The translations under genes were made by a program, and so were the position numbers. Under the pieces are notes generated by a model that saw nothing but the letters and a program-made list of their open reading frames with translations, was not told the origin of the DNA and ran no database searches. From assembly GCA_002356215.1 (NCBI GenBank), contig AP017959.1, forward strand, positions 2,248,195-2,312,194: a stretch of DNA of 64,000 bases, read 5' to 3'. The stretch's first letter is position 1. Each line of letters begins with the position of its first letter. Source of the stretch: [Synechococcus] sp. NIES-970 (lineage in GTDB: Bacteria > Cyanobacteriota > Cyanobacteriia > Cyanobacteriales > MRBY01). This document shows positions 1 through 7,715 of this stretch, piece after piece.

Positions 1-42
1 CGCCCATCGGTTATTGAAACTATTTTTACAGCACAACCTTGA
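1..42 (+). CDS. Possible 3' end of an upstream gene (partial)
   Basis: The first 14 codons of the window read as an open frame ending in TGA at 40-42 (RPSVIETIFTAQP). It sits 58 bases before the ftsI start on the same strand and could be the tail of a gene that begins outside the window. It is too short to name, and chance is a real alternative. Confidence 0.25.
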   Translation, partial: RPSVIETIFTAQP

Positions 43-100
43 ATTCGTTTCTTGGTAGAGTGTTGAGCAGATTCGCCCCTATTCCCCCCAGGTCAAACCC

Positions 101-2035
101 ATGACCATGCCTTCTTCCCGTTCCCATCAGCAACGGCGACAATTGTACCAGCGCAAGAAAAAGGCGCTCTTAGCTCAGCCTCCAACCCCCCATGTACTGC
201 GGCTTCGTCTGCTGGTTATTCTGGGGGTATTTCTGTTAGGGCTGCTGGGTTTGACAAGTCGGCTTGTCTATCTCCAGGTCGTTGATTATGAACGCCTCGG
301 GGCGATCGCCCAGTCTCAGCACCAAGTTACCCTGCGACCCTACATTCCCCGACGGACAATCGTCGATCGCAATAACAATATTCTCGCCCTTGATCGCATT
401 GCTTATACCCTCTATGCCCATCCCATCGGCTTTCGCCTGCCAAAAGAGCTAGAAGAAAATTTACCTGAGGCGATCGCTCCCACTGATCTGCCCAAAGCCG
501 TCGCCCATTACCTCGCGCCAGTTCTGGGTGATATTACCCCCGACGATCTCGAAAGCCAACTGCGCCAACAAAGAAGCGGCATCCTCCTGCGTCCTAGCCT
601 CGACCAAGCCAAAGTTGACGAAATCCGCCGCCTCCGCATTGATGGCCTAGAACTCATCGAACGCTATGGCCGCTTTTACCCCCAAGGCAGTGCCGCTGCC
701 GAAATTACAGGCTACGTTCAAGCAGATGAGCACATTGGTCAAGCAGGCATTGAATTGTCCCAAGAAAGTCAAATCCAGCGAGAGCCCATATCTCTCGCCC
801 TGCGACGTAATGCCCGGGGTGCTATCCTGCCGGGTGATCTGCAAGCAGAAGCGATGAAATATGACGATTGGGAACTACAACTGTCCCTCGATCTTCCCCT
901 CCAAGAAGCGGCTCGCAATGCAATGCAAAAACAAATGGCCGCCTACAAAGCCAAACGAGGCATTGTGATCGTCATGGATGCCCGCAATGGTGAGATTCTC
1001 AGCCTCGTGACGGAGCCTAGCTATGACCCCAATAACTACGCCCAGGTCACCCCAGAGAATTACGATGTCTTTAAAAATTGGGCGGTGGCCGATCTCTATG
1101 AACCTGGTTCTACCTTTAAGCCGATTAACATTGCCCTTGCCCTCGACGCTGGTGTCATTAGCCCTAGTACCGTTGTTAATGACACTGGGACAATCCAAGT
1201 CGGTCCCCACCGAATGAAAAACTATAACGGAGCAGGGAATGGTTTAATTGATGTCGCCCATGTCCTGAGGGTTTCGAGTAATGTGGGCATGATTCGCTTG
1301 ATGCAAAATCTCCCTCAGAACGATTATTATGACCGCCTCCAGAGCCTCAAACTCACCGAACTGACTGGTATTGATTTGCCAGGAGAAGTAGCCGGGAGCA
1401 TCAAAAGTCGCGAAAAATTTACGAGTAGTCCCGTTGAGGCCGCAGTTAACTCCTTTGGTCAAGGGTTTACACTCACCCCCATAAAACTAGTGCAGCTCCA
1501 TGGAGCTTTTGCCAATGGTGGGACTTTGGTTCGTCCCCACTTGGTTCGGGGATTATTTGATAGCCAAGGTCAAGCTCAGAATGTCACGCCCAAGGCTGTG
1601 ATTCCGCGCAACCCCCAACAACTGCCGACCCAAGCAGAACCTGAAGCTGATAATCAGATTTTTTCTCCAGAAACAGCGCAGACAGTACTTGAAATGATGG
1701 AAACGGTGGTCACCGACGGAAGTGGCGAAAAGTCGAAAATTGCGGGTTATCGCATTGGGGGTAAAACTGGCACTGCCCAGAAAGCTCAAAATGGTCGCTA
1801 TATCCCAGGCTCCTATATCACAAGCTTCGTCAGTATTTTTCCGGTGGATGAGCCTCGTTACGTGATTCTTGCGGCGGCTGATGAACCCACAGAGCCTAAT
1901 TCTTTTGGGGGGACTGTAGCAGCGCCTGTCGTCCATGATGTAATTCAGGCACTGATTCTGCGTGAAAAAATTCCTCCCTCTGAGGCGATCGCCATCCCTC
2001 AGTCTAATGCCAGTGATGACTCGGGAAACGAATGA
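101..2035 (+). CDS. ftsI: Class B penicillin-binding protein (FtsI/PBP3-like transpeptidase)
   Basis: Peptidoglycan DD-transpeptidase that cross-links septal wall in the periplasm. The 644-residue protein has a short basic cytoplasmic tail, one membrane anchor at about residues 33-55, a PBP dimerisation region to about 250 and a transpeptidase domain after that. The three active-site motifs are intact: SxxK as STFK at 337-340, SxN as SSN at 392-394, and KTG at 555-557. The length fits the FtsI/PBP2 class B family. The ATG at 101 is followed by a second in-frame ATG two codons on, so the start could be either. No other division gene is next to it here, so assignment to FtsI rather than elongation-type PBP2 rests on overall sequence. 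Confidence 0.9.
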   Translation: MTMPSSRSHQQRRQLYQRKKKALLAQPPTPHVLRLRLLVILGVFLLGLLGLTSRLVYLQVVDYERLGAIAQSQHQVTLRPYIPRRTIVDRNNNILALDRIAYTLYAHPIGFRLPKELEENLPEAIAPTDLPKAVAHYLAPVLGDITPDDLESQLRQQRSGILLRPSLDQAKVDEIRRLRIDGLELIERYGRFYPQGSAAAEITGYVQADEHIGQAGIELSQESQIQREPISLALRRNARGAILPGDLQAEAMKYDDWELQLSLDLPLQEAARNAMQKQMAAYKAKRGIVIVMDARNGEILSLVTEPSYDPNNYAQVTPENYDVFKNWAVADLYEPGSTFKPINIALALDAGVISPSTVVNDTGTIQVGPHRMKNYNGAGNGLIDVAHVLRVSSNVGMIRLMQNLPQNDYYDRLQSLKLTELTGIDLPGEVAGSIKSREKFTSSPVEAAVNSFGQGFTLTPIKLVQLHGAFANGGTLVRPHLVRGLFDSQGQAQNVTPKAVIPRNPQQLPTQAEPEADNQIFSPETAQTVLEMMETVVTDGSGEKSKIAGYRIGGKTGTAQKAQNGRYIPGSYITSFVSIFPVDEPRYVILAAADEPTEPNSFGGTVAAPVVHDVIQALILREKIPPSEAIAIPQSNASDDSGNE

Positions 2036-2440
2036 TCTTCATTGATTTTTAATCCTTTCCTTAGAAAATTTTCAAATTACATTTTCAGAAAGCCAAGTTC
2101 TTTCTGGTTATTTTTAAAGGTTGTATAAACAAGAGAAAAAATACATCAATTGCTCCTTAATTTTCAGAACAGAATCACATGATTTCAATCGCAATAAGAT
2201 TGTGATATCCATGGTCATGTGATAGAGAGAAATCTATCGTATACCAGGTGGCATCTGGTTTGTGCCGGCCAGTCAAGCTATTTTTGTAGGTTCTTTGTCG
2301 GGGATTAGGTTCGAAGTGTCATAGGGGTGATTCGTGGGGTTTATCACCGTTTTAAATCTCCCGATGACTCTAAATCACAGGTGATATAATGAAGGGATGT
2401 CCACTAGAGTACCAATATCAATGATCGTCGGCGATCGTCT
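2036..2440. other. 405-base intergenic region before the GAF gene
   Basis: AT-rich spacer with no convincing open frame. It contains the inverted repeat CACATGA / TCATGTG around 2180-2220 and the ATCACC/GGTGAT repeats described with the promoter at 2363-2390. A CRP-like TGTGA half-site is present near 2201, but its partner is poorly spaced. Confidence 0.5.
2363..2390 (+). promoter_or_regulatory. Candidate sigma-70 promoter of the GAF gene with repeated GGTGAT motif
   Basis: A perfect -10 hexamer TATAAT at 2385-2390 follows a weak -35 (GATGAC, 2363-2368) at 16 bases. The -10 is abutted by ATCAC-A-GGTGAT (2374-2385), and the same motif occurs upstream as GGTGAT (2326-2331) and ATCACC (2343-2348). 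This arrangement would suit an operator, but no regulator is identified. Confidence 0.45.
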
Positions 2441-2965
2441 ATGAATTTTATGATTTTTCCGCCGCCGCTTCTCAACGAAGAACACCGCCTTGAAGCCCTC
2501 TATGATGCCTGTCTTCTGGATACGCCCCCGGAGGCGGCTTTTGATTTCATCACGCGACTAGCGGCCCGTCTTTGTCAGACCAAGATTGCCCTTATTTCTT
2601 TGGTTGATCGCGATCGCCAATGGTTTAAATCTAGCTATGGCCTTGCCGTCGAAGAAACGCCGCGCATGTCTTCTTTTTGCGCCCATGCCATCCACGATAG
2701 GACTCTGTTTGAAGTGTGTGATGCCAGCCAAGACCCACGTTTTTGGGATAATCCTCTGGTGCTCGGCGCGCCAAATATTCGTTTCTATGCGGGGATGCCC
2801 CTCCAGACAAAGGATGGTCATTGCCTCGGAACTCTTTGTGTGATTGATGACAGACCAAAACAACTTTCAAGCCGTGAGCGGGCGCATCTTCAGAGTCTTG
2901 CCAAACAAGCAGAACAACACATCCATTGGCGATCGCAATATCTTTCTAAAATTGCTGCCCTTTAA
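2441..2965 (+). CDS. Stand-alone GAF domain protein
   Basis: A 174-residue protein that is almost entirely one GAF domain, the fold that binds small ligands or chromophores in sensory proteins. It resembles the N-terminal GAF module of hybrid histidine kinases and diguanylate cyclases: LDTPPEAAFD near the start, SLVDRDRQWFKS, then SSFCAHAI and FYAGMPL with GTLCVID. No kinase, GGDEF or other output domain follows, and the gene ends just before tRNA-Ser. It may therefore act as a separate sensor partner or a GAF reductase-type enzyme. The ligand is unknown. ATG at 2441 is chosen because homologous sequence starts about ten residues in; a second ATG follows at codon 4. Confidence 0.75.
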   Translation: MNFMIFPPPLLNEEHRLEALYDACLLDTPPEAAFDFITRLAARLCQTKIALISLVDRDRQWFKSSYGLAVEETPRMSSFCAHAIHDRTLFEVCDASQDPRFWDNPLVLGAPNIRFYAGMPLQTKDGHCLGTLCVIDDRPKQLSSRERAHLQSLAKQAEQHIHWRSQYLSKIAAL

Positions 2966-3027
2966 TTTTTCAAGCCTGGGGGGACTAGCCAATCCCCCTG
3001 ATTGTGTTTAGAATAGTCTGGCTCCCT

Positions 3028-3114
3028 GGAGAGGTGGCAGAGTGGTTGAATGCGGCGGTCTCGAAAACCGTTACTGGGGCGACTCAGTCGGGGGTTCGAA
3101 TCCCCCCCTCTCCG
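3028..3114 (+). tRNA. trnS-CGA: tRNA-Ser (anticodon CGA)
   Basis: The 87-nucleotide class II tRNA has acceptor stem GGAGAGG (3028-3034) pairing with CCTCTCC (3107-3113), discriminator G, anticodon loop CTCGAAA giving CGA, a long variable arm, and T-arm GGGTTCGAATCCC. CCA is not encoded. The opposite-strand transglutaminase-like gene ends inside it. Confidence 0.95.
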
Positions 3115-5491
3115 TTTTGAATGACCCCCGGGACAAAGACCGTTGTAAGTGACGGAGTTGTTCCCGCAGATAGTCTGTATTGGCAGCTTGGTTGCCATAA
3201 CGCCAACCCACATAGGCATCCGTTAACTCGGCCAAGATTGCCTGGGCTTCTGGGCGATATTGGCCTTGGATACCCCGCAGAAATTCCCAGGGGGTTTGAC
3301 TGCGTTGTTTTTTGTGACCTTTATTTTGCAATAGGGCTAGCATTTGTTGATAGAGCTGCTCCATGATGGGGAGACGCGCAAATTGCTGTCGTTGGTACCA
3401 TTGACGGATTTGCTTAAAGATAAACCAGCCCCCCATGCTTGCCACCCCTAAGGCGATCGCCCCGATAATCGCTCCCACCAGACCACCGGACACAAAGCTC
3501 CACACCCGGGCAATAAGAGAACCAAGAGCCTTAAGGATGGTGAACCAGAGCCCCTCGAGAAAGGCAGCGATCGGTGATGGGACCCAACTAGCCACCCAGT
3601 CCCAGAACCAGCGCAGTACCCCAAACGTCCCACTTTCCTCAAAAGAGGGGGGGACAACTTCCTGTCCTGGGCGCGGATCGAAGGCAAACCAGCCTTGTCC
3701 AGGGAAATAGGCTTCTGTCAGGGCATGAGCATCGGTATTGTGCACCAAATAATAGCCAGTAAAGGGATTGAAATCCCCTTGGCCAAACCCCGTGACAAAT
3801 CGTGCCGGAATGCCGAGGGAACGTAACATTACCGTCAGCACCGTGGCGTAGTGATCTGGATAGCCCCCCTGGTGCTTAAACAGAAACGCCTCGACGAGGT
3901 CTTCGCCTTCCTCAAAAAAAGGAATCTCCTGGGGCTGGGGGAAACGCTGTTTTAAACCCTGGGCCAAAAACAAGGCTTTTTCGTAGGGAGAAGTAATCGG
4001 ACTGTTCGAGCGGGACAAAATATCTTCGGCAACGGCCCGGACATCGGCTTCAATCTCTGGGGGAATTTCTAAATACTTACGGCGGATTATTTCTGGATAG
4101 TCGCTCCCCGCAGCGGCAAGGGCCGTACGATCACGATAGGGTACTTGGGAAATAGCAGTATAGGTCAAGCCTTCCAATAGACCTAGGGGCGATCGCAAAT
4201 TACCTTCTGGGTCTTGGCCAATTTCTGCCGTCGGAAAATAAAGTTCCAGGGGATATTGCATCGCTGGGACGATATTCGGCAGGGACATGGTCGCCGTATA
4301 GCTCTGAATAATGCGCTTTTTTTCTATTCCATTGGGCATAAAAGGAGTGAGAAAAAATCGCCCAGCCCAACGGGAGCGCTCCGTGATCCGCAGATCGTCA
4401 CCATTGGTTACTTCCCAGCCCTGGCCCGTATATTTGTCAAAGGACATCACCCGCCAAAAACCAGGTGCTTGGGAGCGCACCCGCATCACCAATCGCCTTT
4501 CCATTTCTCCCCGGAGATTTTGGTTAACGATGTTATTGAAGCCGTAGTATTGGGTTTTATCAATTTCCCCCGCCCCTTCAGTGGGACTACTGCCGCTCCC
4601 TTGACCTGTACCTGTGCTATCCCCAAAAGTGGCGTCCCCTTCTTCCCCAGTAGGACTTTCGTAGCCTGGATTAAATAGGGTGCGATTAGTGGGGCTAAAG
4701 CGTTCATTTTCGGGGGTGTCTGTTGGTAGACCTACGGGCAAGGAACTAAGCTGATAGCCGGGAAAACGGGGCATCGCTAAAAATAAGCCCATCCCTAGGA
4801 CCAAAGTGATACTGAGGATAATACCGAGACGCTTTGGGGAAAGGGGAGAATATTGCCAGATATTTTCCTGACGCTTCCGGGAAGATGATCGCCTGGGCCA
4901 CAGTAATGTTTCTAAGCCCTCTAAACCCAGTCGAGAGCGGTAGTCCAGCATCAGGACAGGTAAGGCGATCGCCAAAAATAAAACCAACCAAGGCGCGAAG
5001 GTCAGGGTTTGGGAAACCGTACCCGCGACCCCCAGCAGAATCAGACCAATGACCATCGAATAGCCCAAATCCTTCCGGCGGGGCAAGTCAAAACTATGGA
5101 GAATCTGGAGCTGAATCAACAGTTCCGCCAGCACTAAACGTGTATCATTCAGAGCAATGACGAGATTTTGAAAAAACAATAACAACATCCCCAACATGCC
5201 GATGGCGATGAGAAACTTTGCCCCCACGTTTGGTTTTTGACGATTTTGCCAGCTCCAAATCCCGCCCAAAATGCTGAGAGGCACCGCCAAAACACTGATT
5301 GGCAACCCGAACCAAATCATATTGCCAGCGGCTGCCACATCTGTGGCGATGATTCCTACGATGACCAATAGCTGCACCAATATCCTCAGAAGCACAGATT
5401 CTTCGGTTTGCGGCTTCGGCAGATTACGTAGCTTTTCAGTTAGGTTCGTAAACAGCGATTTTTTAGCTTGGGATGGTGAGTTAGAGGTCAT
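3071..5491 (-). CDS. Transglutaminase-like membrane protein (TgpA/DUF3488 family) lacking the catalytic cysteine
   Basis: The 806-residue protein has several N-terminal membrane segments (DUF3488-type), a large extracytoplasmic transglutaminase-like domain around residues 330-640, another membrane segment near 700, and a cytoplasmic DUF4129-like tail. In active relatives the core reads GxCxxFA before a GIPAR motif. Here the corresponding stretch is GGYPDHYA followed by LRSLGIPARFVTG, so proline stands in place of the nucleophile cysteine. The His (TDAHA) and Asp (FDPRPG) motifs remain. The protein is therefore probably a non-enzymatic wall or protein-binding factor. Its stop codon TAA (3071-3073) lies in the variable arm of tRNA-Ser, so the last ~14 residues (ending GGFEPPTESPQ) are antisense tRNA sequence. 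Confidence 0.85.
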   Translation of the reverse strand: MTSNSPSQAKKSLFTNLTEKLRNLPKPQTEESVLLRILVQLLVIVGIIATDVAAAGNMIWFGLPISVLAVPLSILGGIWSWQNRQKPNVGAKFLIAIGMLGMLLLFFQNLVIALNDTRLVLAELLIQLQILHSFDLPRRKDLGYSMVIGLILLGVAGTVSQTLTFAPWLVLFLAIALPVLMLDYRSRLGLEGLETLLWPRRSSSRKRQENIWQYSPLSPKRLGIILSITLVLGMGLFLAMPRFPGYQLSSLPVGLPTDTPENERFSPTNRTLFNPGYESPTGEEGDATFGDSTGTGQGSGSSPTEGAGEIDKTQYYGFNNIVNQNLRGEMERRLVMRVRSQAPGFWRVMSFDKYTGQGWEVTNGDDLRITERSRWAGRFFLTPFMPNGIEKKRIIQSYTATMSLPNIVPAMQYPLELYFPTAEIGQDPEGNLRSPLGLLEGLTYTAISQVPYRDRTALAAAGSDYPEIIRRKYLEIPPEIEADVRAVAEDILSRSNSPITSPYEKALFLAQGLKQRFPQPQEIPFFEEGEDLVEAFLFKHQGGYPDHYATVLTVMLRSLGIPARFVTGFGQGDFNPFTGYYLVHNTDAHALTEAYFPGQGWFAFDPRPGQEVVPPSFEESGTFGVLRWFWDWVASWVPSPIAAFLEGLWFTILKALGSLIARVWSFVSGGLVGAIIGAIALGVASMGGWFIFKQIRQWYQRQQFARLPIMEQLYQQMLALLQNKGHKKQRSQTPWEFLRGIQGQYRPEAQAILAELTDAYVGWRYGNQAANTDYLREQLRHLQRSLSRGSFKTERGGFEPPTESPQ

Positions 5492-5751
5492 TTTGCCAGG
5501 GGGGATTCAGAGGCCTTTTATTAGCCTACCCTTTCCCTTCAGATCCGGCATTAATAACCTAGCTGAACAGAAATTAATAACTTGCCGATGAACACAATTG
5601 GGTTCCGAGTTGGAATTACGGCAAATGCGGTGCCAGAGTGCTTCGCTCAACTTTGCCTTGCCTATACAGGTGATCACCTGTCTTCAGCTGTAAACCGACA
5701 ATGCCTTCTCTGTATCGTCGCCAGTTTGTGATTAGACCTTTTCTTTTTGTA

Positions 5752-5823
5752 CTCCCCAGGCAAGATTCGAACTTGCGACCAATCGATTAACAGTCGACCG
5801 CTCTACCGCTGAGCTACTGAGGA
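5752..5823 (-). tRNA. trnN-GUU: tRNA-Asn (anticodon GTT)
   Basis: Read on the minus strand, acceptor TCCTCAG pairs with CTGGGGA (one G-T pair) with discriminator G. The anticodon stem-loop is CGACTGTTAATCG and the T-arm contains GTTCGAAT. It is 72 nucleotides long with no encoded CCA. It stands alone between the transglutaminase-like gene and the sigma operon. Confidence 0.95.
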
Positions 5824-5930
5824 TTGGGAGAAACGAACGTTGTCTTCCAACGGTTTAACATTATAGCCATAGCTTTTGGGATTTGACAAGACCTTTACTG
5901 AAATTGGTGCAGAATTTTTTGGGTAACCGT

Positions 5931-5960
5931 TGAACCTTTGGGCAAATACTCCCGTCTAAA
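5931..5960 (+). promoter_or_regulatory. Candidate ECF-type promoter of the sigma/anti-sigma operon
   Basis: TGAACCTT at 5931-5938 and CGTCTAAA at 5953-5960 match the AAC / CGTC pattern used by many ECF sigma factors, with 17 bases between AAC and CGTC. It lies 27 bases before the sigma factor start codon, which suggests autoregulation. A housekeeping-type TTGACA at 5883 has no good -10 partner. Confidence 0.5.
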
Positions 5961-5986
5961 AAGAGGTGCGATAACTGGAGAGGGAA

Positions 5987-6586
5987 ATGCCCGATCAAGC
6001 GATTGAGCAGCCTGCAGCCATTTCGGATCGAGAATTGGTCTGCCTTTGCCAAGGAAAAGGGGGAAATTTGCGAGGCCAACGCGATCGCCAAAGCTTTCGC
6101 CTGTTGTACCAGCGTTATCATCAGAAAGTGCGTTCCACGGTGTATCAGCTTTGTGGGGTGACTCTTCTAGATGACCTCGTTCAGGAAGTTTTTCTGAAGG
6201 CTTGGCAAGGGCTGCCCCGTCTAAAAAATCCAGACTATTTTGCGACCTGGCTCTACCGCATCACTTGGAACGTGGCGACAGACCAGCGGCGACGTTTTGC
6301 AAAGCAGATGAAATTAATTGATGGTTTGGAAGCCCACCTGGGTCTGCGATTAGACGCCCGACCAGAGGAGTTGAGTCAGATCCATTATCAGGATTTGGTG
6401 CAGCGAGGGTTGCAGTCTTTGAGTTTAGAACAGCGGGCTGTGGTGGTGCTCCATGACCTCAAGGATTTATCCCAAAAAGAGGTCGCAGAAATCCTCTGCA
6501 TTCCCATGGGGACGGTCAAGTCGCGTCTTCACCATGGCAGGCGATCGCTCCGTCAGTTCCTAGAAGCCCAAGGAGTCAGCTTATGA
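5987..6586 (+). CDS. ECF-type (group 4) RNA polymerase sigma factor
   Basis: The 199-residue alternative sigma factor directs RNA polymerase to a stress regulon. Region 2 spans about residues 35-105 (RLLYQRYHQKV, DDLVQEVFLKAW, FATWLYRITWN). Region 4 lies at about 140-195, with LSLEQRAVVVLHDLKDLSQ and the helix-turn-helix GTVKSRLHHGRRSLR. Region 3 is absent, as in the ECF family. The GGAGAGGG just before ATG 5987 is a good ribosome site. The gene overlaps the next one by 4 bases (ATGA), and that gene encodes a small membrane protein with the layout of an anti-sigma factor. Which cyanobacterial subclass (SigF to SigJ) it belongs to cannot be settled by reading alone. Confidence 0.9.
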   Translation: MPDQAIEQPAAISDRELVCLCQGKGGNLRGQRDRQSFRLLYQRYHQKVRSTVYQLCGVTLLDDLVQEVFLKAWQGLPRLKNPDYFATWLYRITWNVATDQRRRFAKQMKLIDGLEAHLGLRLDARPEELSQIHYQDLVQRGLQSLSLEQRAVVVLHDLKDLSQKEVAEILCIPMGTVKSRLHHGRRSLRQFLEAQGVSL

Positions 6587-6999
6587 AACGCCGTGACCAT
6601 GACCAATTAATCCGCTTTTTGAAAGACCATGAGCCCTGGGGGCCACCGCCTCCCCTAGATCACACCGAAGATCTCCTGGAGAAAATAGAACAGGAACAGT
6701 TCGCTCTGGCAAAGCAGCCATCTCACCCAAAAAAGATGAAGGAGGTATGGTGGCTGTCAGCTGTGGCTGTTGCGGGATTTCTAATGGCCATAGGTCATCG
6801 CCAGTTTTCCCAAAATTTAGCGACGATATCTGACCAGACTTTACCGACGGCCGCGCTTATTCAACCCCAGGCGATCGCCGACCAGAATCTCGACAACTTC
6901 ATAGAAGAGAGTTGGTCCAGATCTATCGGTGAACACCTCTACCACGAGGATGAACTTTCCCAGGGATATGTAGACTTTGTCGTAAACTCCCAGCCCTAA
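6583..6999 (+). CDS. Putative membrane anti-sigma factor
   Basis: The 138-residue protein overlaps the ECF sigma gene by 4 bases and is probably translationally coupled to it. It has a charged cytoplasmic N-terminal part of about 50 residues (with HDQLIRFLKDHEPWGPPPP), one membrane segment at about 53-70 (WWLSAVAVAGFLMAIG), and an extracytoplasmic tail. That is the usual single-span anti-sigma topology, but no HxxxCxxC zinc motif of the ZAS type is present. The assignment rests on position and topology. The periplasmic tail may receive a signal involving the Spy/CpxP-like protein encoded next. Confidence 0.65.
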   Translation: MKRRDHDQLIRFLKDHEPWGPPPPLDHTEDLLEKIEQEQFALAKQPSHPKKMKEVWWLSAVAVAGFLMAIGHRQFSQNLATISDQTLPTAALIQPQAIADQNLDNFIEESWSRSIGEHLYHEDELSQGYVDFVVNSQP

Positions 7000-7048
7000 A
7001 AAATCATCATTCCTTGTTGTTTTGTGCAAATTTTGGAGATTATCAACG

Positions 7049-7564
7049 ATGTTGAGAAATCATATTTTATTGGCGACTGCGGTAGCTTGCTCTTTTGTGG
7101 GAGAAATGACGATCGCCGATGCTGACATCGGCCAACATCCCTACCGACTACAGGCCGCTCAAATTGCCATGGGTTCCACGGGAGAACGGCCAAGGGACCT
7201 AACCGATAAACTCGACCTCGATGCCAATCAACGGCAACAAATTCAGGCTATTCGCGACAATTATCGCAGTGAAATGGGAGCGCAGTATGGGGTGATGCGA
7301 CAAGAACAAAGCACAATGCGGGCTCTTCTCCTCAATGACAATAGCAGTCGCACTGAGCTTGAAGCCCAGCACCGTGTCTTGACCCAGGTGCGCCGAGAAT
7401 TAGCGGATCTCCATTTTCAGCAAATGCTCGACATCCGTGAAGTGTTGACCCCTGAGCAGCGGGCAGAACTGGCCCAACACATGGCCGAAAAACGTCGAGG
7501 CGATCGCCCCCAAAACTCTTCCCAAAGCCAAGGCCGTTGGCGCAGTTGGTTCGGGCGTCGCTGA
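7049..7564 (+). CDS. Periplasmic Spy/CpxP-like protein (LTXXQ motif family)
   Basis: The 171-residue exported protein has a signal peptide (MLRNHILLATAVACSFVG, cleaved near residues 25-30) and then a helical, glutamine- and arginine-rich domain. It contains the family-type repeats LDLDANQRQQI and LTPEQRAEL. Spy and CpxP are periplasmic chaperone-like sensors that antagonise envelope stress signalling. Lying third in an ECF sigma / anti-sigma operon, 49 bases after the second gene, it probably acts as a feedback component or an output of this stress system. ATG 7049 is preferred over an upstream TTG at 7022 because GGAG lies about 9 bases before it and the signal peptide then starts correctly. 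The C-terminus is very basic (RWRSWFGRR). Confidence 0.8.
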   Translation: MLRNHILLATAVACSFVGEMTIADADIGQHPYRLQAAQIAMGSTGERPRDLTDKLDLDANQRQQIQAIRDNYRSEMGAQYGVMRQEQSTMRALLLNDNSSRTELEAQHRVLTQVRRELADLHFQQMLDIREVLTPEQRAELAQHMAEKRRGDRPQNSSQSQGRWRSWFGRR

Positions 7565-7578
7565 CATATCTAATGGGA

Positions 7579-7704
7579 TTACCAACGCGCCTCTAAGACC
7601 TTGCGCGTATAAAGCGAAGGGTCAAATTTTCCATCGCTCAATTCCGTGGCTAGGCAACTGGGATCGCCCCCACCAGCTTTATTGAGATCTGACCTTACCT
7701 CAAT
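7579..7704 (-). other. Orphan protein-like reading frame without a clear start
   Basis: Between the convergent Spy-like and calcium ATPase genes the minus strand holds an open frame of about 40 codons ending in TAA (7579-7581). Its product reads like real protein (GGGDPSCLATELSDGKFDPS then LYTRKVLEARW). There is no in-frame ATG, GTG or TTG before it; an ATT at 7702-7704 is the nearest candidate. It may be a small gene with a rare start, the end of a decayed gene, or chance. Confidence 0.25.
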
Positions 7705-7715
7705 TAGCCCACAGA

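Noticed and set aside
2195-2225. CRP-like site TGTGA...TCATGTGA in the ftsI-GAF spacer
   Set aside because: Half-site spacing and the second half do not fit the TGTGA-N6-TCACA consensus.
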